Origin: Paenibacillus auburnensis
GTDB taxonomy: Bacteria > Bacillota > Bacilli > Paenibacillales > Paenibacillaceae
Direction of reading: 5' to 3'
Assembly (NCBI RefSeq): GCF_927798115.1
Contig: NZ_CAKMMG010000001.1
Span: 1,550,001 to 1,614,000, forward strand
DNA length: 64,000 bases
Part shown: piece after piece, positions 1 through 8,215 of the stretch
How positions within the stretch are numbered: the first letter of the stretch is position 1
How the letters are laid out: each line of letters begins with the position of its first letter
Program-made: the position numbers and the translations under genes
Notes under the pieces: generated by a model
Databases searched by the model: none
Told to the model about the DNA's origin: nothing
Seen by the model: the letters and a program-made list of their open reading frames with translations, nothing else

Positions 1-1
1 T

Positions 2-685
2 CTCGCCGGTGATGACAAGGTGCGCTATGACGCTTTTCAGCATATCCGGGAGGAGCTTGAATATCTTACCGCAGTTCAGCCGGAGTACGTGCTGTTCCAT
101 TACCCGAAACCTGTAATTCTGGATGAGCGGGTGAACTGGGCGGGTTGGCGGTTCGGGGACAGCCGGGAATTTATTCATGAACTTGAAATTACAGTTGAGG
201 AGTTGATCATACGCACGGCCCAGCTGTTCGAATGGCTTGACCGGCAGAGCCACAAGTATCAATTCATGCCGGTCCTGGAGTTCGACGCCATTAGCAGATT
301 GATCTACGAGCATGTTTTTTTGGAGCAGCTGTTGAATCAATATCCCCGAATCAGGCTATGCCTGGATACCGCCAGACTGTTTCTGCAGGACAAGCTGGAC
401 CCCTTTTTTGACGCCAAAAAAATACTCGGCACCTACACGAAATATGCAACTTTGATCCACTTATCCAATGTCCAGATTACGGACACCGTACAGAACAGCC
501 ATTATCCGGTGCTGCCTGAATTAAGTGTTAACCATGGCTGGGCGCCGATCGAAGAGTACTTGCGGATCATCCGTACAGAGAATCCTAATATCAGAATCAT
601 GTTTGAGCACCGCTCAGATCTGATTTCCCAGGAGCAGCTGCAGCGCTGTTATACATGGGTTGACGGAATTCTGAATGGCCCCTGA
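2..685 (+). CDS. Sugar phosphate isomerase/epimerase-like TIM-barrel protein (5' partial)
   Basis: The frame is open to the window edge, so the gene begins upstream; the GTG at 20 is internal. The fragment of about 227 residues looks like the C-terminal part of a xylose-isomerase-like TIM barrel (AP endonuclease family 2 fold). Acidic and histidine residues sit at the ends of predicted strands where this fold binds a divalent metal: LEFD, CLDTAR, LIHLSN and FEHRSD. The substrate cannot be told from the sequence. It ends 25 bp before the stop of the convergent DUF429 gene. I see the fold pattern; function beyond a metal-dependent TIM barrel is not supported. Confidence 0.6.
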   Translation, partial: LAGDDKVRYDAFQHIREELEYLTAVQPEYVLFHYPKPVILDERVNWAGWRFGDSREFIHELEITVEELIIRTAQLFEWLDRQSHKYQFMPVLEFDAISRLIYEHVFLEQLLNQYPRIRLCLDTARLFLQDKLDPFFDAKKILGTYTKYATLIHLSNVQITDTVQNSHYPVLPELSVNHGWAPIEEYLRIIRTENPNIRIMFEHRSDLISQEQLQRCYTWVDGILNGP

Positions 686-710
686 TCAGCCTGGTGCATT
701 TTCCCGGTTC

Positions 711-1535
711 TCACATTCGCACAACCAGTCCTTCAAGTGAACGCAGCTTCCATTCCTGTGCTGTGGCAAATTCCGGCTGAGTATGCTCACTATTCTCCAG
801 CTTGTATGTACGGATGCAGTAGGCCATCTCGATGCAGGCCATCACAGCGTCCCTGGCATGAAGATTGGCTTTTCCCTGGTGATCCAGCGTGGCTTTTGCT
901 GCTTCTGCGGTAATACGAACTTCAAACCCGCTGTCTATGAGCGTCTTGAAGCTGGTATGGAGCTTGTCAAAGGCCTCCGGATCGCTGCTCTTCAATTTCA
1001 GCGCCTTCCAGCCGTAACCAGGATATACCTCGTATAGGCGCGAAGAATTCTCTTTGTAGGGCTCGAAGGGATAGACCGATGCAATCCCCTGCAAATTGTA
1101 CAGCAGCTTACGCCCGCCGTAGAGCATCGCATGCATGGCTATGGGAGTCGAGGATACCGGGCTTTTGGCATCTACCGCGGTGTCCGTCTCCCGGAGATCC
1201 CGGCTGCTTTTACCGCTATGTATTTGACCAAACCGCTGTTTAAATTGTTCTCTTGTATCCTCATATGCCCCTTGAATGAACCTGTCCCAGGAAGAAGCAT
1301 ATTGGCTCTCTAAATAATATTTTGGAATAGAGAAGGGAAAATCCATCCCCCACGGGGCTCTGCTCGTTTGGATATAATGGTATAAATCGAGCCTGTCCTC
1401 ACAGCTGTACACTTGATTAACCGTGAAGCTGCTGCCGGCCAGACTGCCGGAGGCAATGAATATCTTTCCTTCCGGGTTCTTCGCCCCGCTGAAATCGCAG
1501 CCGTAAACCGTTTGTGACTGCCCCTGCTCATTCAT
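711..1535 (-). CDS. DUF429 family protein
   Basis: About 274 residues. It opens with YGCDFSGAKN and has a PWGMDFPFSIP segment, the acidic motifs typical of DUF429, a family predicted to have an RNase H-like fold and probably nuclease activity; no member-specific substrate is known to me. The start was set at ATG 1535 because AGGAGGG lies just upstream; the frame extends to 1634 but has no ribosome binding site there. It is convergent with the TIM-barrel gene and divergent from the VOC gene. Confidence 0.7.
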   Translation of the reverse strand: MNEQGQSQTVYGCDFSGAKNPEGKIFIASGSLAGSSFTVNQVYSCEDRLDLYHYIQTSRAPWGMDFPFSIPKYYLESQYASSWDRFIQGAYEDTREQFKQRFGQIHSGKSSRDLRETDTAVDAKSPVSSTPIAMHAMLYGGRKLLYNLQGIASVYPFEPYKENSSRLYEVYPGYGWKALKLKSSDPEAFDKLHTSFKTLIDSGFEVRITAEAAKATLDHQGKANLHARDAVMACIEMAYCIRTYKLENSEHTQPEFATAQEWKLRSLEGLVVRM

Positions 1536-1671
1536 ATAATCCCTCCTGTTTAAGAACGTTACATAATTGAATATTCTATCAAAGGAAAGAATATTTATCT
1601 TTGGACAAGGCCATGATACAATATGGAAAATCAAGTGCCTTCCTTAATTTAGCATATGAGGAGTGAAGCGT

Positions 1672-2100
1672 GTGTCAGTTGATGTTTATATGAATTTCAA
1701 TGGGAACTGCCGCGAAGCTGTTGAGTTTTATGCAAAGGTATTTGAAACTGGAGCTCCCCAAATCATGACCTTTGGCGAAGCGCCGCCGAATCCCGATTAT
1801 CCGCTGCCTGAGGAAGCCAAATCTTTGGTGATGCATTCCAGATTGAATATCGACGGCAGCAATGTGATGTTCTCTGATGTTTTTCCAGGAATGCCATTTA
1901 CAGTAGGAAACAATATTAACCTTACTTTAGTCACCCGTGATGAAGCGAAGGTTAAAACCTGGTTCGATCAGCTGAAAGAAGGCGGTTCAGTTACCATGGA
2001 GCTGCAGGAGACGTTCTGGAGCAAAAGCTACGGCAGCCTGAAAGACAAATTCGGTATTGAATGGCAGATCAGCCTGGATAACGGAGAAGCCGGAATGTAA
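1672..2100 (+). CDS. VOC family (PhnB/glyoxalase-like) protein
   Basis: About 142 residues with the PhnB-type vicinal-oxygen-chelate pattern: an N-terminal beta strand followed by GNCREAVEFYAKVF, a central SRLNIDGSNVMFSD segment and a C-terminal FGIEWQIS. PhnB-like VOC proteins are often annotated as 3-demethylubiquinone methyltransferase-like, but most have no proven activity. GTG 1672 is preferred over the in-frame GTG at 1663 because GAGGAG at 1658-1663 is correctly spaced for 1672. A hairpin with a T run follows at 2139-2196. Confidence 0.75.
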   Translation: MSVDVYMNFNGNCREAVEFYAKVFETGAPQIMTFGEAPPNPDYPLPEEAKSLVMHSRLNIDGSNVMFSDVFPGMPFTVGNNINLTLVTRDEAKVKTWFDQLKEGGSVTMELQETFWSKSYGSLKDKFGIEWQISLDNGEAGM

Positions 2101-2136
2101 GCAGCTTAGCTTGAAAATATAATTTCGTCAAATACA

Positions 2137-2197
2137 GAGGATATAGCAAACTTGGCAGGGATTTGATCACTGTCCAATGAATCTATATCCTTTTTTG
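2137..2197 (+). terminator. Possible terminator after the VOC gene
   Basis: GGATATAG (2139-2146) pairs with CTATATCC (2183-2190), followed by six T residues. The loop is long (36 nt), so this is weaker than the other terminators in the window. Confidence 0.45.
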
Positions 2198-2293
2198 TGC
2201 ATGGTGGTACAGATTATGTAATGCGCTTTCAGTGCGAATTGTGGTTTAATAAGTGTACACTGCTAACCAATTCCACTGTAAAGGAGACTAGTC

Positions 2294-2698
2294 ATGGAAA
2301 TATCAGCTTTCCTGCTGCCTAAAGACCAGGTCGCATTCATCACTTCCTCGATCTCTATGCTTGAGGCGATGCAGCAATTGGAAGAGCATTATTATTCGGC
2401 CATTCCAATTATTGATGATAACAATAAATATGTTGGAACCTTGGCTGAGGGAGACCTGCTATGGAAACTCAAGAATACAGAGGGGCTCAGCTTTGAGAAT
2501 ATGGGTGAGGTTAAAGTAAGTGACATTCAGCGCCATGTGCATAATGAGAGCGTAGAAATCAACGCCCAAATGGAGGATATGCTGACGCTCGCCGCGGACC
2601 AGAATTTCGTACCGGTCGTTGATAGCACGGGTGTCTTTCTGGGAATTATCCGCCGCAAAGATATTATTGAATATTACACACGGAATATAATGGACTAA
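2294..2698 (+). CDS. CBS-domain pair protein
   Basis: 134 residues made almost entirely of two CBS motifs: about 10-60 (SAIPIIDDNNKYVGTLAEGDLLW) and 75-130 (FVPVVDSTGVFLGIIRRKDIIEY). Such stand-alone Bateman modules usually sense adenine nucleotides or act as small regulatory proteins; no catalytic domain is attached. The start has AAAGGAGACTAGTC directly before ATG. It is convergent with map and shares a bidirectional terminator. Confidence 0.8.
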   Translation: MEISAFLLPKDQVAFITSSISMLEAMQQLEEHYYSAIPIIDDNNKYVGTLAEGDLLWKLKNTEGLSFENMGEVKVSDIQRHVHNESVEINAQMEDMLTLAADQNFVPVVDSTGVFLGIIRRKDIIEYYTRNIMD

Positions 2699-2710
2699 CC
2701 GCCACGATAA

Positions 2711-2753
2711 GAACAAGGCCCTCCCTGCAGTCAGCAGAAGGAGGGCCTTATTT
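2711..2753. terminator. Bidirectional terminator between the CBS gene and map
   Basis: A perfect 10-bp stem, AAGGCCCTCC (2715-2724) with GGAGGGCCTT (2740-2749), lies between two convergent genes. Confidence 0.8.
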
Positions 2754-2763
2754 GTAACTCAGC

Positions 2764-3510
2764 TTACAGCTCAGTCAGGATAATCGTTCCCTGAGGTGTA
2801 ATTGCCAGAGTGTGCTCATACTGAGCGGAAAGACCGCCGTCAATGGTCCGGGCTGTCCACCCGTCTGCATCCACCTTTGTCCGGTAGCTTCCGGTATTCA
2901 GCATCGGCTCGATGGTGAACACCATGCCTTCTTTCAGGCGCGGACCTTTGCCTGCGGGTCCATAATGCGGCACCTCAGGCCCTTCATGCATCTCTGAACC
3001 AATGCCATGGCCGATAAAATCGCGGACCACGGAGAAGCCGTTCGATTCGGCATACACCTGAATGGCATGGGCAACATCACCAATCCGGTTACCGGCAACC
3101 GCCTGCTCAATGCCTTTGAATAAGGACTCCTTGGTGGTATCCAGCAATTTACTGGCCTGCTCGCTGATCGTCCCGACAGCATAGGACCAGGCGGAATCCG
3201 CCAGCCAGCCGTTCAGGTTGACGACCATATCGATCGTTACAATATCTCCGTCTTTCAGCGGCTCTTTTTTGGGGAAGCCATGGCAAATTACATCATTCAC
3301 AGAAGCACAGGTAGCATAGGGATACCCGTGGTATCCTTTTTGCTCCGGCGTCGCCCCTTGAGACAGGATGAACTTTTCAGCGAACTCGTCAATTTCCCAC
3401 GTTGTGATTCCGGGCTGTATCATTCCGGCAATCTGCCGGTGGCATTCGGCAAGAATTTTACCGGCCGCGCGCATCTTTTCAATCTCTTCCATCGTTTTCA
3501 TGATGATCAT
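2764..3510 (-). CDS. map: Methionine aminopeptidase, type I
   Basis: 248 residues. It removes N-terminal methionine from nascent proteins in the cytoplasm. The five metal ligands of the pita-bread fold are visible in order: two Asp in IDMVVNLNGWLADSAW, His in GHGIGSEMHEGPEVPHYG, Glu in FTIEPML and Glu in AQYEHTLAIT. Length matches type I enzymes. ATG 3510 was chosen because AGAGG precedes it; the frame runs on to 3546 without support. The gene is not in a ribosomal-protein operon, so it may be a second map copy in this genome (inference). Confidence 0.93.
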   Translation of the reverse strand: MIIMKTMEEIEKMRAAGKILAECHRQIAGMIQPGITTWEIDEFAEKFILSQGATPEQKGYHGYPYATCASVNDVICHGFPKKEPLKDGDIVTIDMVVNLNGWLADSAWSYAVGTISEQASKLLDTTKESLFKGIEQAVAGNRIGDVAHAIQVYAESNGFSVVRDFIGHGIGSEMHEGPEVPHYGPAGKGPRLKEGMVFTIEPMLNTGSYRTKVDADGWTARTIDGGLSAQYEHTLAITPQGTIILTEL

Positions 3511-3651
3511 TTCATTCGCCTCTTCTGTACAGAACACATTACACACTATAATGGCTCTTGAATATGTTTTTTGGTACTCCTCTATATTATGTAAGAAAAC
3601 TGCCGGAAATCCAAATTCATTCTGTGTTTATTATCAATTTTCCCGGTTTTG

Positions 3652-3660
3652 CATAAAATA
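3652..3660 (+). promoter_or_regulatory. Weak sigma-K-like -10 element upstream of the CgeB-like gene
   Basis: CATAAAATA fits the sigma-K -10 pattern CATANNNTA and lies about 39 bp before the CgeB-like start. A matching -35 is not clear. It is listed because cgeB of B. subtilis is a late mother-cell sporulation gene. Confidence 0.25.
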
Positions 3661-3698
3661 AGACAGTGCAGGGATGTAAGGAGGGATTTCAGAATTTC

Positions 3699-4766
3699 AT
3701 GACCAGGAAGAAGAAACACCGCCCCAGAAACTCCGGAATAACCGTTCGGCTGCATCCTAAAACCCGAATACTTCTCGCTAAAACGGTAGTACGAGCGCTC
3801 CGAAAGATGAATATCCCGCAGCCTGAAGCCCGCAGGGAACTTCCGTCGATTTCAGGATTCGTTGATCATAAACAAATACGGATTCTGATGGTATCCTCCC
3901 TGACCGGAGAATCCATGTGGCAGGTGGAACAAATGATTGCCGAGCAGTTCCGGCTGCTGGCGAAAGAACTGGTTTCCATCAAAGCTTTTCAGAGCTTCTC
4001 TTCAGCGCTTGTCCAGCTTAACCCCGATCTGCTGCTGGTTGTAGGGAATGAAGAGTCTTTCTCCGGTACGGATCTGGAGATCATCCGCAAGGCTCCTTTG
4101 AAGAAAGCGATCTGGCTCTCCGATGGATCGTTTACCAGTGAATCCACAGCCCGGCTGGCTGCATTATTCGATTACGTCTTTACCCAGAACACCCTTCATA
4201 TTCCCTTTTATCAGCATTCCGGCTGCAAAAATGTCCGCTACCTCCCTTTTGCCGCCGACCGCAGCCTGTTCTCTCCGAGATCCGTGAATGCGGAGTACAA
4301 ATCCTATTTACTTCTGCTTGGTGACGCCAGGGGAGCTGGTAAAGAATACGCGGAGAAGATAAAGCACTTGTTCACTATAAAAAAAGTAGCCGCAGCCGGT
4401 ATAGGCTGGGAGGAGTATCCGGGACTAAAGGTGCTGGCACCTGATACTGAGCTGCAGGATTACTATAACGGTGCGGAACTTGTCATCCATTGGGGCGGTC
4501 CGGCCGCTAAGTTCTTTGATATCGCTGCCTGCGGGGTTTTTCAGCTGGCTGAAGGCCATCCTAATATTTATGAATATATGAACCCCGGTGAGGATATTGT
4601 CATCTTTCATACTGCCGATGAACTGCTGGAGAAACTGCACTATTATTCCAGTCATGCGGACGCCAAAAGAGCGATAGCCAGCCGTGCCTTATGGAAGAGC
4701 ACGTATGATTACTCTTTTCTGCAAATGGCTTCCAAGCTCCTTCATACCATATTTAACTATTCATAA
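3699..4766 (+). CDS. CgeB-like glycosyltransferase family protein
   Basis: 355 residues. The N-terminus is basic (TRKKKHRPRN). The middle reads as a GT-B fold with LLVVGNEESFSG, KAIWLSDGSF and DYVFTQNTLHIPFYQHSGCKNVRYLPFAAD. The C-terminal half has the CgeB-type nucleotide-sugar region (LVIHWGGPAAKFFDIAACGVFQLAEGHPNIYEYMNPGEDIVIF). CgeB-like proteins include a B. subtilis protein needed for the outermost spore glycan layer. ATG 3699 follows AAGGAGGG with a longish gap of about 12 nt; GTG 3666 lacks a binding site. It is followed by the WbsX-like gene, probably one operon, suggesting shared work on a surface glycan (inference). Confidence 0.75.
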   Translation: MTRKKKHRPRNSGITVRLHPKTRILLAKTVVRALRKMNIPQPEARRELPSISGFVDHKQIRILMVSSLTGESMWQVEQMIAEQFRLLAKELVSIKAFQSFSSALVQLNPDLLLVVGNEESFSGTDLEIIRKAPLKKAIWLSDGSFTSESTARLAALFDYVFTQNTLHIPFYQHSGCKNVRYLPFAADRSLFSPRSVNAEYKSYLLLLGDARGAGKEYAEKIKHLFTIKKVAAAGIGWEEYPGLKVLAPDTELQDYYNGAELVIHWGGPAAKFFDIAACGVFQLAEGHPNIYEYMNPGEDIVIFHTADELLEKLHYYSSHADAKRAIASRALWKSTYDYSFLQMASKLLHTIFNYS

Positions 4767-4824
4767 TGCATTCCTGGGCAAGATTATCTGGCCTAAGAAC
4801 TTCGCCGTGCAGGAGGTATGTAAG

Positions 4825-5898
4825 TTGAAGCTCATCGCTTTTTTATTGCCGCAATTTCACCGCATTCCCGAGAATGACCAGTGGTGGGGTGAAGGCTTTA
4901 CGGAATGGACGAATACTAAAAAGGCGGTCCCGCTTTATCCCGGCCACCTGCAGCCCAAGGAGCCGTTTGAGCAGTATTACTATGATTTGACGGATAGGGC
5001 AGCGAGGAACTGGCAGGCAGAGGTAGCGAAAGCCTTTGGTATTTACGGGTTCTGTTACTATCACTACTGGTTCAAGGGTAAACCTCTGCTCGAACGTCCA
5101 TTCAATCAGGTCTTAACCTCGGGTGAGCCGCAGTTTCCGTTCTGCCTGTCCTGGGCCAACGAATCCTGGACGCGTAAATGGGATGGCGGAGACAACGAAC
5201 TTCTGATCAGACAGGAATACGGCGACGAAGAGGACTGGGAACTTCATTTTTACGAGCTATTAAAGGCATTTCGTGATGAGCGGTATATCAGGATCGATAA
5301 CAAGCCTGTGTTTATCATCTATAGACCGGGGAAAATCCCCCGGTGTGATGAAATGCTTAACCTGTGGAACCGGCTGGCAGTCAAGAATGGCCTGGACGGC
5401 ATTTTTTTTGTCAGAACATTGGGAGGATTCGAAATTCCCAGCCAAAACGGGTTTGATGCGAGCGTTGAGTTTGAACCGCATTATACCTTTGCCCACGGTG
5501 ACACACAGCGTCTCTGGCATTACATGGATCTCGGCGGTAAAGAACATCTTGTATTTGATTATGATCAGGCATGGCTGTCGATCCTCAACCGCTCCCACCA
5601 CAGAAACGGTGAAAAAATATTCCCAGGAGCCTACGTCAACTGGGATAATACACCTCGTCTCGGTGAACGGGGACAGAGCGCTATAGGAGCCTCTCCGCGC
5701 AAGTTCGGCTGGTACCTCACCAAGCAGATTGGGCGGGCGAAATCCCTCTATCAAAGCGATTTTCTGTTTATCAACGCCTGGAACGAATGGGCAGAAGGCG
5801 CCTTTCTTGAGCCTGACCGCCGGTATCAGTTCCGCTATCTGGAGGAGGTCAAGAAGGCACTGGAGCAGGCAGGAGCTTTCCCTGCCGTGGATTCTTAA
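4825..5898 (+). CDS. WbsX/GH99-like glycan-processing protein
   Basis: 357 residues with the hallmark opening LLPQFHRIPENDQWWGEGF and TEWTN of the WbsX family (glycoside hydrolase 99-like domain), then GFCYYHYWFKGKPLLERP, PFCLSWANESWTRKWDG and a C-terminal FLFINAWNEWAEGAFLEPD. Family members occur in O-antigen, rhamnan and S-layer glycan clusters; their chemistry is usually unproved. The start is TTG 4825, 8 nt after AGGAGG at 4811-4816; no better start exists further upstream. It lies 58 bp after the CgeB-like gene and ends only 6 bp from the convergent repeat-protein gene. Confidence 0.8.
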   Translation: MKLIAFLLPQFHRIPENDQWWGEGFTEWTNTKKAVPLYPGHLQPKEPFEQYYYDLTDRAARNWQAEVAKAFGIYGFCYYHYWFKGKPLLERPFNQVLTSGEPQFPFCLSWANESWTRKWDGGDNELLIRQEYGDEEDWELHFYELLKAFRDERYIRIDNKPVFIIYRPGKIPRCDEMLNLWNRLAVKNGLDGIFFVRTLGGFEIPSQNGFDASVEFEPHYTFAHGDTQRLWHYMDLGGKEHLVFDYDQAWLSILNRSHHRNGEKIFPGAYVNWDNTPRLGERGQSAIGASPRKFGWYLTKQIGRAKSLYQSDFLFINAWNEWAEGAFLEPDRRYQFRYLEEVKKALEQAGAFPAVDS

Positions 5899-5904
5899 AC
5901 TTAG

Positions 5905-6303
5905 TCAAGCCAGCTGAATGGCAAGACTGGGTGTGCCGCTGCTGACATCTATGAACAGCACATAATCAAGTCCATCTGTGCCTTTTAACATAAGCCCCGG
6001 CTGGGACACTGCACCAGTAGCATAGAATCTTACCTGCTGCAGGCTTGCGCCTCCGGCCGGCAGAACCGGCTGATTGCTGGACCCTACACGATAGTTGGAC
6101 CAGAGACTGCCTCCGGCATCTACATCGGCCCCTGTTACAAGACTATTAACGATAGTCTGATTGCCGTTAACCTGTAAATCGCCCTGTATCGTTTCACTGC
6201 CGTTTACGTTCAGGTGCTGTTGTACCGTCTCGTTTCCGTTAACTTGAAGGTCCTGCTGTATCGTTTGGTTGCCAGTAACCAGTACATTGTCAAAGGTTGG
6301 CAA
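5905..6303 (-). CDS. Small Asn-X-Thr repeat protein, possibly surface exposed
   Basis: 132 residues of no family I recognise. After a short leader it has four tandem repeats of 12, 12, 12 and 11 residues (DNA 6139-6279) of the form V(T/N)G-N-(Q/E)-T-(I/V)-Q-Q-D-L, then a degenerate fifth and a C-terminal beta-rich part (VRFYATGAV, LDYVLFIDVSSG). The pattern resembles stalk segments of phage tail fibres or trimeric surface proteins. Start: TTG 6303 has AAAGGG at a proper distance; ATG 6312 has AAAGGG directly abutting it. It is convergent with two glycan genes and could be their acceptor (speculation). No signal peptide is visible. Confidence 0.55.
   Translation of the reverse strand: MPTFDNVLVTGNQTIQQDLQVNGNETVQQHLNVNGSETIQGDLQVNGNQTIVNSLVTGADVDAGGSLWSNYRVGSSNQPVLPAGGASLQQVRFYATGAVSQPGLMLKGTDGLDYVLFIDVSSGTPSLAIQLA
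6139..6279 (-). repeat. In-frame tandem repeat of about 36 bp
   Basis: Three 36-bp units and one 33-bp unit (6244-6279, 6208-6243, 6172-6207, 6139-6171) encode the 12-residue repeats of the small convergent protein. DNA similarity between units is high, so slippage or recombination could change copy number. Confidence 0.8.
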
Positions 6304-6455
6304 GGCTATCATCCCTTTCAATTGTGTTGCTATATTATATGTATCTTCTGGAAGATGGCTATAGTACAACCATCCAAGTTTACATTTATGGGATAGGAAA
6401 AGACATACCAAAGAACCCGTCCTCGTGGGAGAACAGGTTCTTTGTGGTTGCATGA

Positions 6456-8180
6456 TTAATTGTGGAAATTCAGGCCTGAGGTAACAGCTTCTACGTATCC
6501 GCTGCGGATTACAAAATCCCCAAAATGCTCCCCGGTTCTGCGTTCCTTGGCATATCGTTGAATGATCGGCTCCAGCGTCTCCAGTATTTCCTGTTCACCG
6601 ATATTCTCCTTATACAGCTTATTCAGCCGGTCGCCGGAAAAGCCGGCACCCAGATACATATTGTATTTGCCCGGGGCTTTGCCGATGAAGGAGATTTCAC
6701 CGAGGGCCGGTCGTGCACAGCCATTCGGGCAGCCGGTCATCCGGATGACAATCTCCTCATCCCGCAGGCCTGCCTTGTCGATGATCAGCTCCAGCTTATC
6801 CAGCAGGACTGGAAGATACCGCTCTGCCTCTGCCATCGCAAGGCCGCAGGTCGGCAGGGCCACACAGGACATCGCACTGCGCCGCAGAGCAGAATGATGC
6901 GCTCCGTCCGTTAGGCCATATTGCTGAGCAAGCTCAGCAATCCTGCGTTTCTTGGCACTGCTCACGCCACCGATGATCAGGTTCTGGTTCGGCGTAAGCC
7001 GGAAATCTCCGGTGTGAATCTTCGCAATCTCACGGAGCCCGGTCATCAGCGGATAACCTTCCTGATCCTGAATCCGGCCGCTCTGGATATAGAGTGTCAG
7101 ATTCCATTTGCCGTCGTACCCTTTCACCCAGCCGTAACGGTCTCCGTTATGGTCGAAATGATACGCGCGTGCTGCTTCAAGCTCCCAGCCCAGCCGGTGA
7201 TGCAGCTCGCCTCTGAACCAGTCCAGCCCGTGACGGTCAATTGTATATTTGAAGCGGGCATTCTTGCGGACCGAGCGGTTGCCGTAGTCTCTCTGGATGG
7301 TTACGGTCTTCTCAGCTACATCAATCATCTGCTCCGGACGTACAAAGCCGATTACCCGTCCAAGCTGCGGATAAGTACTCGTATCGCCATGTGTCATGCC
7401 CATGCCTCCACCTACGGAGACGTTGAAGCCGGCCAGCTTGCCGTCTTCCAGAATGGCGATGAAGCCCAGGTCCTGGGAGAATACATCGACATCGTTAGAT
7501 GGCGGCACCGCCAGAGCAATCTTGAACTTGCGGGGCAGGTAGACCGGTCCATAGATTGGCTCGACCTCTACGTCTGCCTTGCTGTCCACAACCTTCTCTC
7601 CATCCAGCCAGATTTCGTGGTAAGCCGGCGTCCGCGGGGCCAGGTGATCGCTAATTTTGCGGGCCCACTCATAGACCTCCGCATGAACCTCCGACTGATA
7701 CGGATTAGGTCCGCTCATTACGTTACGGTTGACATCCCCGCAAGCTGCGAGTGTAGTCATGAGTGTATCGTTAATGGTCTTGATCGTTTTTTTAAGATTC
7801 CATTTCAGTACCCCGTGCATCTGAAAAGCCTGTCTTGTCGTCAGGCGAAGCGTGCCGTTTCCGTATTTATGGGCAAGCTCATCCATTACCAGCCATTGTG
7901 CAGCCGTCGCCACTCCGCCAGGAGCTACTACACGAAGCATAAACTGATATGCCGGCTCCAGCTTGGAACGTTCGCGTTCGCTGCGCAGATCCCGGTCATC
8001 CTGCATGTAGCTGCCATGGAATTTCAGCAGACGGTTGTCATCCTCCGGCAGTCCGCCTGTAATCGGATTGCGCAGAGTCGCTTCCAGCGCACCGCGCAGG
8101 TAGTTGCTCTCCAGCTTAATATGTTCAACATCGCTTGGCGGCCCGCCGATCGGCTTCACCGCTGATTCATTATTTGCCAC
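6456..8180 (-). CDS. cysI: Assimilatory sulfite reductase (NADPH), hemoprotein beta subunit
   Basis: 574 residues, the usual CysI length. It reduces sulfite to sulfide with six electrons using siroheme coupled to a [4Fe-4S] cluster. The cluster and siroheme cysteines are in [10 protein letters not shown] and [10 protein letters not shown]; the N-terminal [12 protein letters not shown] and [20 protein letters not shown] and the siroheme-site stretch [11 protein letters not shown] are typical. It follows cysJ by 35 bp in the same operon; CysJ passes electrons to this subunit. RBS: GGAAGGAGACGATC before the ATG. Confidence 0.96.
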   Translation of the reverse strand: MANNESAVKPIGGPPSDVEHIKLESNYLRGALEATLRNPITGGLPEDDNRLLKFHGSYMQDDRDLRSERERSKLEPAYQFMLRVVAPGGVATAAQWLVMDELAHKYGNGTLRLTTRQAFQMHGVLKWNLKKTIKTINDTLMTTLAACGDVNRNVMSGPNPYQSEVHAEVYEWARKISDHLAPRTPAYHEIWLDGEKVVDSKADVEVEPIYGPVYLPRKFKIALAVPPSNDVDVFSQDLGFIAILEDGKLAGFNVSVGGGMGMTHGDTSTYPQLGRVIGFVRPEQMIDVAEKTVTIQRDYGNRSVRKNARFKYTIDRHGLDWFRGELHHRLGWELEAARAYHFDHNGDRYGWVKGYDGKWNLTLYIQSGRIQDQEGYPLMTGLREIAKIHTGDFRLTPNQNLIIGGVSSAKKRRIAELAQQYGLTDGAHHSALRRSAMSCVALPTCGLAMAEAERYLPVLLDKLELIIDKAGLRDEEIVIRMTGCPNGCARPALGEISFIGKAPGKYNMYLGAGFSGDRLNKLYKENIGEQEILETLEPIIQRYAKERRTGEHFGDFVIRSGYVEAVTSGLNFHN

Positions 8181-8215
8181 GATTGATCGTCTCCTTCCGC
8201 TTCCATCCGCTGCCC

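Noticed and set aside
2711..2753. Inverted repeat that might be an operator
   Set aside because: It sits between two convergent stops and has a GC-rich stem flanked by A/T runs, so a bidirectional terminator explains it.
6139..6279. Tandem repeats that could suggest a CRISPR array
   Set aside because: The units abut without spacers, keep the reading frame and vary at synonymous-like positions; they encode protein repeats.
6921..8165. A 414-residue open frame on the plus strand, opposite cysI
   Set aside because: It is the antisense shadow of a well-conserved cysI; it has no ribosome binding site and its translation shows no domain.
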